The notes under the pieces are model-generated. The model saw only the letters and a program-made list of their open reading frames with translations, did not search any database and was not told where the DNA came from. A DNA stretch of 63,392 bases from Bacteroidota bacterium (GTDB taxonomy: Bacteria > Bacteroidota > Bacteroidia > Chitinophagales > Chitinophagaceae), in the NCBI GenBank assembly GCA_018268105.1, contig JAFDXG010000100.1, positions 1 through 63,392 on the forward strand, written 5' to 3'. Of this stretch, positions 45,796 to 53,142 are shown piece after piece. The stretch's first letter is position 1. The number at the start of each line of letters is the position of its first letter. Both the position numbers and the translations under genes were made by a program.

Positions 45796-47305
45796 TATGG
45801 GACAAGTCAAAATTCAAACGACTTGTCCCATTTTTTTTGGGCTTCAATTCCTTGTCTATTAAGGATATAATGTTGATGATTTCATTCAATCTTTTGGTTC
45901 GATGTTGGCAACCGTCGAATACGAGATTTTCAGGGAACATCGAACCAACTACCTTTCGCTTTACTTCTACTGTACCTTCTCTATACAATGTTTCAAGCTG
46001 TGCGATGTTGCTAAATGCCTTGTTCCATAAAGGCTCTACCGTTGTTTGGAAATTTACAGCGGCCCTTAATTTTGCTTCCAGCCGATTGATCTTTTCCTCA
46101 CATTCAGATTTGATAGCCCGATAATCATCGCCTTCAATATCGCCGCACAAAAGCAGTTCTCTTGCTTTTACAACCCGGTTGTTTACCTCCTGCAATTGTA
46201 CCTTTAAATCTTTTTGTTCATCTCTTTCTCCACGTTCTTTTGACTTATATGTTGACGTAATTACTTCTTTGCACATTTCAAGTCTTGAAAGCGGCCAAAC
46301 ATATTTTTTGATTTCGTCAAACATTTTATCATTCGTGTCTTTTGCTTTGTAACGAACACCACAAGCAGAACTGCAATGATAGTAATGGTAATATTGTGTT
46401 CTCCCTTTTGATGCACTGGCTGTCAACATCCTTCCGCATTTTGGACAGATCAGGAAGCCTCTCAATGGAATGCTGTCATCGGATGTAACTTTTGTTCCCA
46501 AAATCCGTTTGCGTCCATCCAATACATCCTGAACATCATAGAAAAGGGCTTCAGAGATCAAAGGTTCATGTTGCCCCTTTGCCAACAGGCTTTCTTCTTC
46601 TTTGTATTTGGGAACAAATATCAATCCGCAGTATATCGGGTTTCGTATGGCAACCCAAAAATTATTCTTGCTGCACTTTAATCCTTTTTCTTTTGCTTTT
46701 TTCCATACCTGTTCTGTATTGAGCTTACTGCGGGATAGTTCTTCAAACGCCCACTTCATTATATCACCCTGAATTTCTTTCGGGGCAATATATTTCTTAC
46801 CGTTCTCATTAACCTTGTTGGCATAACCAATGGGTGCGGTTCCCATCCAGCGCCCTTCTTTCTTAGCCCTCCGCATCCCATGAAACACATTTAACGCTCT
46901 CCGGTCATTCTCTACCTCCGGTGCAGCGAGGTAAAACGCCAGCATCATTTTATTTTCCGGAATGGAGAGGTCAAGCGGTTGTTCTACCGCCTGCGGCTCG
47001 ATACCTAACCGCCGAAGGGTACTGATCATTTGGTACGCATCTCCTGCGTTACGGCTAAACCTGTCCCATTTCGTAAACAGGATAAGGTCGGTATGCCCTT
47101 TGTGTTTCCGTAAATCACCCAATAGTCCTGTCCAAGCCGGTCGTTTGAAAGTCTTAGCCGAATGGTCTTCCAAGATCACTTTCCTAACCCGGATATTGTT
47201 GATTTCACAGTATTTCCGCAAACGTTCCTCCTGGTCACGTTGCGAATAGCCTTTATCGGCCTGTTCGTCCGTACTTACCCGTACATAAAGGTCTGCTATT
47301 TTCAT
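45731..47305 (-). CDS. Serine recombinase 1 (site-specific integrase), C-terminus runs into tRNA-Lys
   Basis: 524 residues. The N-terminal resolvase domain has Ser11 in YVRVSTDEQ as the nucleophile and the LILFTKWDRFSRNAGD helix region. The recombinase domain follows (RRAKKEGRWMGTAPIGYANK...YCGLIFVP), then a zinc ribbon near 284-317 with CPKCGRML and CSSACGVRY, and a coiled-coil-like segment. The last 20 or so residues (MVIPLGLEPRALTLKVLCST) are the complement of tRNA-Lys, and the residues before them cover the tRNA terminator. The natural end of the protein is thus set by the attachment site. It is closely related to recombinase 2 in the window. Start at ATG 47305, divergent from fic. Confidence 0.85.
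   Translation of the reverse strand: MKIADLYVRVSTDEQADKGYSQRDQEERLRKYCEINNIRVRKVILEDHSAKTFKRPAWTGLLGDLRKHKGHTDLILFTKWDRFSRNAGDAYQMISTLRRLGIEPQAVEQPLDLSIPENKMMLAFYLAAPEVENDRRALNVFHGMRRAKKEGRWMGTAPIGYANKVNENGKKYIAPKEIQGDIMKWAFEELSRSKLNTEQVWKKAKEKGLKCSKNNFWVAIRNPIYCGLIFVPKYKEEESLLAKGQHEPLISEALFYDVQDVLDGRKRILGTKVTSDDSIPLRGFLICPKCGRMLTASASKGRTQYYHYYHCSSACGVRYKAKDTNDKMFDEIKKYVWPLSRLEMCKEVITSTYKSKERGERDEQKDLKVQLQEVNNRVVKARELLLCGDIEGDDYRAIKSECEEKINRLEAKLRAAVNFQTTVEPLWNKAFSNIAQLETLYREGTVEVKRKVVGSMFPENLVFDGCQHRTKRLNEIINIISLIDKELKPKKNGTSRLNFDLSHMVIPLGLEPRALTLKVLCSTN
45797..45838 (+). terminator. tRNA-Lys terminator within the recombinase frame
   Basis: ATGGGACAAGTC (45797-45808) and GACTTGTCCCAT (45820-45831) form a perfect 12-bp stem with an 11-base loop, followed by T to 45838. 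It begins one base after the CCA. It lies inside the open frame of recombinase 1 on the other strand, so it may have come in with the element. Confidence 0.85.
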
Positions 47306-47367
47306 AACTAAAAATTAAGTGTGGTACTATGTAAAGATAAGAAGAAAAAACGAGAATGAGCAAGATT

Positions 47368-47378
47368 TAATAGTATTA
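47368..47378. promoter_or_regulatory. Small palindrome between recombinase 1 and fic
   Basis: TAATA-G-TATTA is an 11-base perfect palindrome about 20 bases upstream of the fic -7 candidate. It is AT-rich and could arise by chance. Confidence 0.25.
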
Positions 47379-47394
47379 TCACGTCAAAATTTAC

Positions 47395-47402
47395 TAAATT
47401 TG
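47395..47402 (+). promoter_or_regulatory. -7 element candidate for fic
   Basis: TAAATTTG matches TAnnTTTG exactly. No TTG is found 17-23 bases upstream. It would give a leader of about 110 bases containing the inverted repeat at 47437-47454. Confidence 0.35.
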
Positions 47403-47436
47403 CTACATCTTTGTTTAATATTAGAAAACCGACAGG

Positions 47437-47454
47437 GTTCAATAAGAATTGAAC
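47437..47454 (+). promoter_or_regulatory. Inverted repeat ahead of fic, possible operator
   Basis: GTTCAAT-AAGA-ATTGAAC is a perfect 7-bp inverted repeat with a 4-base spacer, 63 bases ahead of the fic ATG. AbiEi-type antitoxin domains bind inverted repeats upstream of their own genes, and the Fic protein has an AbiEi-like N-terminus, so autoregulation is plausible but unproven. Confidence 0.4.
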
Positions 47455-47517
47455 GCCATGTTTAATAACTTAACAGGCTCAATAGCTTATTAGCTGCATA
47501 AATTCAAACTATTCGAT

Positions 47518-49080
47518 ATGGCCACACCCCGCGAAAGATTGGTAGAATCGCTTAAATTCCTGAAAGAATTACAGGATAACGGTGTTGTCGGTATCCATAC
47601 CGATGAAATGCCCAACAGGAAATACAGGGAGATACTGCTTAAAAACGGCTTTATCCGTGAGGTGACAAAGGGATGGTACATACCTACCGACCCCGCTGAA
47701 AAGGAAGGGGAAACCACGTCCTGGTACAGTTCCTATTGGGAATTTATTGTAAAGTTCCTGAATCATAAATTTGGCGATGACTGGTGCTTGTCAGCAGACC
47801 AGTCGCTGCTTATACATGCGGGCAACAGTGCAGTACCCCAACAGTTGATGATACGTTCACCACAAGGAAATAATAACCCTACGCCCTTACCGCATAACAC
47901 GTCCCTGTTCAATTTAAGGACTGGTATTCCGCCAGCGGATCAAACCATCATAACCAATGGAATCAGGATGTACAATCTGCCGGCTGCTTTGGTTTACAGT
48001 TCACCAAGCATTTATACAAGGAATGCCATAGATGCCCGCACCGCCCTTGCGTTGATAAGAGATGCTTCTGAGATACTGCCTATCCTTTTGGAAAACGGTC
48101 ACACCACATTTGCGGGAAGATTGGCAGGTGCTTTCAGGAATATAAACAGGGATAAAATAGCTGACCAGATTGTTGATACTGTTAAGCAGGCAGATTACGA
48201 TATACGGGAAGAAGATCCTTTTGAAACCAAACTGAACCTTAATCTATCCTCCCGTGAACGCTCTCCCTACGCCAATCGCATCAGGCTCATGTGGCAGCAA
48301 ATGCGTGAGATTATTATTTCCAGCTTTCCCAAAGCTCCCGGCATACCCGATGATTCACAAGCCTACCTGAAGGACGTTGACGACATTTACATAACAGATG
48401 CCTATCACTCCCTCTCGATAGAACGGTATCGGGTGACACCGGAACTTATCGAAAGAGTAAGCAGCGGTCAGTGGAACAGTAAGGCGCATGAGGAAGATCG
48501 CAAGCAAAGGGATGCTATGGCTGCCAGAGGCTACTACCAAGCCTTTCTGCAGGTGAAGGAAACCATCACAGCAATATTGAAGGGAGCCAATGCAGGAAAG
48601 CAGGTGGATAAAGATCACTCAAAATGGTACAGGCAACTATTCGACCCAAGCGTTACCGCCGGGCTTTTAAAAGCGGCGGACCTTGCAGGGTACCGAAACC
48701 ACCAGGTATATATCGGGAACTCCAAACACGTTCCTCTGAACGTGGATGCTATGAGAGATGCCATGCCCGTTCTGTTTGAACTATTGGAAGAAGAACCTGA
48801 GCCATCGGTCAGGGCAGTATTGGGTCATTTCATTTTTGTTTTTATTCATCCGTACATGGATGGTAACGGACGAATAGGACGGTTTCTGATGAATGCTATG
48901 TTGGCTTCGGGTGGATACCCGTGGACGGTTATACCTGTGGAAAGGAGAACTGAATATATGCAGGCGTTGGAGCAGGCAAGTGTAGGACAGGATATAACTT
49001 CGTTTGCTACTTTCCTTGCTTATCTGGTCAACGAGCGGTTAAAAGGGAAAATAGTGGCTAAGTTGCCCGACGCTAAGTAG
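47518..49080 (+). CDS. Fic family protein with AbiEi-like N-terminal domain
   Basis: 520 residues. Residues 1-120 or so look like an AbiEi-type winged-helix antitoxin domain (LKELQDNGVVGIHTDE...LLKNGFIREVTKGWYIPTDP, then CLSADQSLLIHAGNS). Near 298-302 lies SLSIE, which fits the S/T-x-x-x-E inhibitory helix, but the next residue is Arg where Gly or Asn is usual. The Fic active site HPYMDGNGRIGR (about 443-454) is complete. Fic enzymes transfer AMP or related groups onto target proteins. The gene is the only plus-strand gene in the element and lies between two recombinase genes, so it is cargo, perhaps a self-contained addiction or defence unit. The target is unknown. Confidence 0.85.
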   Translation: MATPRERLVESLKFLKELQDNGVVGIHTDEMPNRKYREILLKNGFIREVTKGWYIPTDPAEKEGETTSWYSSYWEFIVKFLNHKFGDDWCLSADQSLLIHAGNSAVPQQLMIRSPQGNNNPTPLPHNTSLFNLRTGIPPADQTIITNGIRMYNLPAALVYSSPSIYTRNAIDARTALALIRDASEILPILLENGHTTFAGRLAGAFRNINRDKIADQIVDTVKQADYDIREEDPFETKLNLNLSSRERSPYANRIRLMWQQMREIIISSFPKAPGIPDDSQAYLKDVDDIYITDAYHSLSIERYRVTPELIERVSSGQWNSKAHEEDRKQRDAMAARGYYQAFLQVKETITAILKGANAGKQVDKDHSKWYRQLFDPSVTAGLLKAADLAGYRNHQVYIGNSKHVPLNVDAMRDAMPVLFELLEEEPEPSVRAVLGHFIFVFIHPYMDGNGRIGRFLMNAMLASGGYPWTVIPVERRTEYMQALEQASVGQDITSFATFLAYLVNERLKGKIVAKLPDAK

Positions 49081-49085
49081 AAAGG

Positions 49086-50645
49086 CTATATCCTATTTCG
49101 TAGTACGGCTACAGCACGTTTGCGGTGCAGATGGACACTTTCAGCCTGATAGTTCTCATTACTTCTTGCCTCTATTTCCTGTGGAGATTTCCTGCTTTTG
49201 GTCAATAAGCTGATAGCTGTACTCACTGTTGTGCGATGAAGTTTTTCACCGTTGAACGTCAGGTTATCGGGAAACAGTGTACTTACGATTTTTCTTTTTT
49301 GTATAACGGTTCCATTTTGAAACAACTCTTCTAAATGCGACAATTTGGAAATAGGAAGATCCCATAGTAATTCCATATTATCTGAAAATGAAATAGATGT
49401 TTGCAGTTTTACTTCAATATCAGTCATTCTTTCATTGGCTTCTGACTTAATAGTACGATAGTCTTCGCCTTCAATTTCTCCACGCAGCAATAATTCACGA
49501 GCCTTTGAGAGCCGGTGCTTTATCTGATCCAGTTGAGCCACCAAGCGTTTCTGATCTACCTTCTCAACACGGTTCACATCCATGAAAGTAGCTGTAATAA
49601 TTTCCCGAAACAGTTTAAGTTGCGGAACATTGTGGACTTCATTCCCAATGGCTTCTATCATTAACTTGTTTGCGTCATCTGCTTTATAACGTACACCGCA
49701 TTCGGAACTGCAATGATAGTAGTGATAGTATTTGTTTCTTCCTTTTGAAGCACTGCCGGTCAAAAATCTTCCACAGTTAGGGCAAATCAAATAACCTCTT
49801 AATGGAATATCATCCTGTGCAATTACCTTTTTACTTACTGCTTTTCTCTTTCTGCCGTCCAGCACATCCTGCACATCAAAGAATAGTGAAGCGGCAATAA
49901 TTGGTTCATGTTGCCCCTGTACAAGTTGGCTTTGTTCCTCTTTGTGCTGAGGAACGAAAATTAATCCGCAATAAATAGGGTTCCTTATCGCTACCCAAAA
50001 ATTATTCTTGCTACATTTCAATCCTCTCTCCCTGGCTTGCTTCCAGATTTGTTCTGTGTTCAGTTTGTTGCGAAAGATTTCTTCAAATGCCCATTTCATG
50101 ATTTTAGCATCCTGATCTTTCGGCGCAATATATTTCTTGCCATCTTCCGTAATTCTGTTTACATAACCAATCGGAGCCGTGCCCATCCAGCGCCCTTCCT
50201 TTTTAGCACGGCGCATTCCATTAAATACATTTAAGGCCCTGCGGTCATTCTCTACCTCCGGTGCTGCGAGGTAAAAAGCCAGCATCATTTTATTTTCAGG
50301 GATAGATAAATCCAATGGCTGTTCTACTGCCTGCGGCTCTACTCCGAGATGCCTTAAAAGGCTGATCATTTGATAAGCATCCCCGGCATTCCGGCTAAAC
50401 CTATCCCACTTCGTAAAAAGAATTAGGTCTGAATGTCCCCTTTGCTTACGCAAATCTACCAGCAGGTTCTGCCAGGCAGGTCGCCTGAAGGTCTTTGCGG
50501 AATGGTCTTCAAAAATGACCTTGCGTATTTGAATGTTGTTGATGTTACAATACCTACGCAGCCTTTCTTCCTGATCCCGTTGGGAATAGCCTTTATCTGC
50601 CTGCTCGTCTGTACTCACCCTGATATAAAGGTCTGCAATTTTCAT
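49086..50645 (-). CDS. Serine recombinase 2
   Basis: 519 residues with the same domain order as recombinase 1: Ser11 in YIRVSTDEQADKGYSQRDQE, the resolvase core, the recombinase domain and a zinc ribbon (CPNCGRFL...CSSECGVRY). The two are nearly identical in the N-terminal 230 residues and diverge towards the C-terminus, where recombinase 2 ends in HRKRAVAVLRNRI, with no tRNA-derived tail. Its stop lies 5 bases from the convergent fic stop. It follows a 64-residue gene by 10 bases, and the pair are probably co-transcribed. It could be the original integrase of the conjugative element. Start at ATG 50645. Confidence 0.88.
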   Translation of the reverse strand: MKIADLYIRVSTDEQADKGYSQRDQEERLRRYCNINNIQIRKVIFEDHSAKTFRRPAWQNLLVDLRKQRGHSDLILFTKWDRFSRNAGDAYQMISLLRHLGVEPQAVEQPLDLSIPENKMMLAFYLAAPEVENDRRALNVFNGMRRAKKEGRWMGTAPIGYVNRITEDGKKYIAPKDQDAKIMKWAFEEIFRNKLNTEQIWKQARERGLKCSKNNFWVAIRNPIYCGLIFVPQHKEEQSQLVQGQHEPIIAASLFFDVQDVLDGRKRKAVSKKVIAQDDIPLRGYLICPNCGRFLTGSASKGRNKYYHYYHCSSECGVRYKADDANKLMIEAIGNEVHNVPQLKLFREIITATFMDVNRVEKVDQKRLVAQLDQIKHRLSKARELLLRGEIEGEDYRTIKSEANERMTDIEVKLQTSISFSDNMELLWDLPISKLSHLEELFQNGTVIQKRKIVSTLFPDNLTFNGEKLHRTTVSTAISLLTKSRKSPQEIEARSNENYQAESVHLHRKRAVAVLRNRI

Positions 50646-50655
50646 AGCTGTTTTT

Positions 50656-50850
50656 TTACTTTACAGTCTGTGTTACGATTTCGGCATTGCAATGCCGCAT
50701 ACTTATGTATTGCTCAACTACTATGTTCGCCATGCTATATAAAAAGTCGAGTATAATCTGTGCTTCTTCGATATTGACATCAATTCCATCTTTACGTAAA
50801 ATTTCTATCGCCTTGTCTGGAGTGATCCTCATCAACACTTCATCTTCCAT
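50656..50850 (-). CDS. Small protein of unknown function upstream of recombinase 2
   Basis: 64 residues, mostly helical: ITPDKAIEILRKDGIDVNIEEAQIILDFLYSMANIVVEQYI. I do not recognise a named family, though similar short proteins occur next to recombinase genes in Bacteroidota elements. It is preceded by an unusually strong Shine-Dalgarno sequence and followed after 10 bases by recombinase 2. A role in controlling excision is a guess. Recombinase 1 has no such partner. Confidence 0.7.
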   Translation of the reverse strand: MEDEVLMRITPDKAIEILRKDGIDVNIEEAQIILDFLYSMANIVVEQYISMRHCNAEIVTQTVK

Positions 50851-50866
50851 CTCACACCTCCTTTTT
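50851..50866 (-). promoter_or_regulatory. Strong Shine-Dalgarno sequence of the 64-residue gene
   Basis: AAAAAGGAGGTGTGAG lies directly ahead of the ATG at 50850. AAGGAGGTG is close to the full complement of the 16S 3' end at good spacing, which is rare for Bacteroidota genes and contrasts with the A-rich leaders elsewhere in the window. Confidence 0.7.
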
Positions 50867-50873
50867 TAGATGA

Positions 50874-50896
50874 CAAAAGCCCATTGCGGGCTTTTG
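50874..50896 (-). terminator. Hairpin after the winged-helix gene
   Basis: CAAAAGCCC and GGGCTTTTG form a perfect 9-bp stem with loop GCAAT on the minus strand, 26 bases past the stop of the 97-residue gene. The T residues are within the stem and no T run follows, so it is a likely but not strong terminator. Confidence 0.5.
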
Positions 50897-50922
50897 CAAA
50901 ACTTTCCAAATCACTTTTCTAT

Positions 50923-51216
50923 TTAATCGCTTCTTTCAGCAAAATAGATTTTGCTTCCCTTCATACGATTAAAAGACGGCTCATACCTTATATAGCCGTA
51001 TTCGCTTAGTTCTCTAACGCATTTGTGGTAGGTGATAGCGGAGGACAATTTTGCAATGCTTAATATCTCATGACTGAAGACCTGGATTGGATTGGCAAAG
51101 CCATTCTGTATGCGATACTGTAACAAAGCCGCATAAATGCCTATATGAGTAATACTGATGCGGGCATCAGTTCCTATGGCTTCAAAAAAATCCGACAAGT
51201 AATACAGCCTATCCAT
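50923..51216 (-). CDS. Small winged-helix-like protein
   Basis: 97 residues: an N-terminal FFEAIGTDARISITHIGIYAALLQYRIQNGF helix pair, then EILSIAKLSSAITYHKCVRELSEYGYIRYEPSFNRMKGSKIYF. This has the helix-turn-helix and wing of a MarR/replication-initiator-like fold. Proteins of this sort are frequent in Bacteroidota conjugative elements and may regulate transfer or excision genes. No specific function is known to me. It follows the DUF3945-like gene by 15 bases on the same strand. Confidence 0.65.
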   Translation of the reverse strand: MDRLYYLSDFFEAIGTDARISITHIGIYAALLQYRIQNGFANPIQVFSHEILSIAKLSSAITYHKCVRELSEYGYIRYEPSFNRMKGSKIYFAERSD

Positions 51217-51231
51217 TGCTCACGCCTTTTA

Positions 51232-52284
51232 TTACCCTAATCTCATTCCGTTCTTTTTTGCGTGATTTTGTTGCTGCTGCTCATTAACCTTATGCGTCAC
51301 TTTCATGGCATCCATTGTTTTATTGCCCAATGCTGTATGAAGCGTTATTTTCCTGGAATGCTCATCGTAAATATTTACTGATTTAAACTGTGGATTGGCT
51401 TCAATATAGAACCGCTGTTCATTTCCATCCTTCACAAAGCTCACCGACACACGGTTTCCATTTTTTAATTCTGATTGCAGCTTGTCTGCTTCACCTTTAT
51501 TGAGCAATTCCTTTAACGGAAGCTGTTGCAAAGCCTTTTCAAGATCGTAGCCGTAGTCGGAGTGGAATTGCTTGATTCGGAAATTGCCGTTTGGGTCTTT
51601 GTCGTTAAAATCAAGCTGCATCCAAGTTCCACCGTTCTGAATGCAACGGCCGGATAAAAGATTATAGCACTCCGTGGCATTTACATTATTACCGTTACGC
51701 ATGGTAAAGTATTGCTGCCGTTTTTCATCCGGTTTGGATTCATTATACAGGGTTGTTTTATACCCTTCAAGCTGGTATGCACCGGATTGATCTTTGGCGA
51801 ACGATAACTGGTGATCTAACCTTTCTTTATCATTGAGGTAATAGGAAACAGGAATGGAAAATTGTTGCTGCCCAAGTTTCATCTGCTCATCAATTTTTGC
51901 AGAAAGGTCAGGAAAGCCAGCACGCTGCACCTGATGGTGCAACGCCTGGCTGTTTTGCTCTGTTTTCCTGTTATCCTGCCTTATTACGATTTGTTCCTTA
52001 ACGGGTACAACTAATAACCTGCGCAACAGCCTTATCAGCAGATTAGGATAAAGCTGCTTTTCAATACGATTGCGCTCCTGCCTTAGCACTCTGAGCGCAA
52101 ACCGCTCGTCCATATCCTGCGTGCCTTTATACTTTGCAGCAATACGGTCGTAGTAATCCAGCTTTTCTTTTAGCAGTGCCCTATTATTTGAAAGGCTGAA
52201 AGAAAACAGCTTGCTAAACCTTTCCTCCCTCGAACGCCATTGGTTCAGCTCTGCTTCCACTCTGTTTACAAGACTGTTATTCAT
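51232..52284 (-). CDS. DUF3945-like element protein, copy B
   Basis: 350 residues from ATG 52284 (MNNSLVNRVEAELNQW); a TTG at 52305 is possible but abuts the previous stop. The N-terminal 120 residues are charged and helical. The rest shares a roughly 200-residue module with copy A (53143-54300): YNLLSGRCIQNGGTWMQLDF, GNFRIKQFHSDYGYDLEKAL and RFYIEANPQFKSVNIYDEHSRK. This resembles DUF3945-type proteins of Bacteroidota conjugative elements. No catalytic residues are recognised. The tail is rich in Gln and basic residues, which suggests nucleic-acid contact. Confidence 0.6.
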   Translation of the reverse strand: MNNSLVNRVEAELNQWRSREERFSKLFSFSLSNNRALLKEKLDYYDRIAAKYKGTQDMDERFALRVLRQERNRIEKQLYPNLLIRLLRRLLVVPVKEQIVIRQDNRKTEQNSQALHHQVQRAGFPDLSAKIDEQMKLGQQQFSIPVSYYLNDKERLDHQLSFAKDQSGAYQLEGYKTTLYNESKPDEKRQQYFTMRNGNNVNATECYNLLSGRCIQNGGTWMQLDFNDKDPNGNFRIKQFHSDYGYDLEKALQQLPLKELLNKGEADKLQSELKNGNRVSVSFVKDGNEQRFYIEANPQFKSVNIYDEHSRKITLHTALGNKTMDAMKVTHKVNEQQQQNHAKKNGMRLG

Positions 52285-52305
52285 AACCTGATTTTTAAGG
52301 ATCAA

Positions 52306-53055
52306 TTAAGGCATACTGTACGTCACCAGATCATAGGCATAGGTGCTGCAATCGGCGGCGTATTCCACACTGCCGCTCACGATAGCGCCGCCTATATCAC
52401 TCGTGACGGCGGCAATCCACTTAACGATGTTTTTAAACTTAAAGGCCGCCGCCGGAGCCGGGGGCTGGAGCGTATTCATCCAATAATAAATGGAGTAACG
52501 TGCTACCGATGCCGCTTTAAGGGCAATTTCACGACCTTCAGGACTGAGCAGATTATTTTGCATTACCCTGCTCTCAAAGTCCACAATCATGGCTTTAATC
52601 ACCGGATAGGGACTATCGCTATCCGAAAGTCGTTTGATCAATTGCACCAGCGAATCCAGGGCGGCCTTTACTGGTTCTTCATAAGGACAATTAGCTATAA
52701 GCGTTTCGATGCTTTCGTTGCTTTGCCTTACCGTCTGGTTTACTGTTGAGAAAAATGATAGGGGCGGCTCAACACGTTCCATTTCCCTGCAAAAGCGAAG
52801 TACACATCGCGTTGACATCTCTACATTAGGTGTGTCTGTAACTGGCTTGCAGTTCTGCACGTATGCCACGATCTGATTATGCCAATAGCCTATGCTATCG
52901 TAGGCATTTTCCGGGTTTTCAGGACCTGCTTCGCCAAGTGCTGATCTTAACTGCGCAATTTTATTTTCGCCTTCTGATATTACAGCTTCATTATCTTTCG
53001 TACATGCTGAAAGGCTTATTATAAATATTAGCAGCATTAATATTTGACTTCTCAT
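52306..53055 (-). CDS. Element-encoded lipoprotein of unknown function
   Basis: 249 residues with signal MRSQILMLLIFIISLSACTKD (lipobox Cys near 18). The mature part is helical with several Cys (NCKP, TRCVLRFC, ANCPYEEP). It ends in a hydrophobic Gly/Ala-rich segment (IVKWIAAVTSDIGGAIVSGS). I recognise no family. It lies between the two DUF3945-like genes, 87 bases after copy A and directly before copy B. Surface lipoproteins in conjugative elements sometimes act in entry exclusion; that is only a possibility here. Confidence 0.65.
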   Translation of the reverse strand: MRSQILMLLIFIISLSACTKDNEAVISEGENKIAQLRSALGEAGPENPENAYDSIGYWHNQIVAYVQNCKPVTDTPNVEMSTRCVLRFCREMERVEPPLSFFSTVNQTVRQSNESIETLIANCPYEEPVKAALDSLVQLIKRLSDSDSPYPVIKAMIVDFESRVMQNNLLSPEGREIALKAASVARYSIYYWMNTLQPPAPAAAFKFKNIVKWIAAVTSDIGGAIVSGSVEYAADCSTYAYDLVTYSMP

Positions 53056-53142
53056 TTTTCAATCTGTTTTTACGTTATAAATAGTTACCTTTTCACCATT
53101 TCAACTTCACGACTATTTATAATAGACGGGGCTACTTAGTGC

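Noticed and set aside
49075..49140. Possible second attachment site between fic and recombinase 2
   Set aside because: I compared this stretch with the tRNA-Lys 3' end and terminator by eye and saw no matching core. A short 2-5 base core cannot be excluded.
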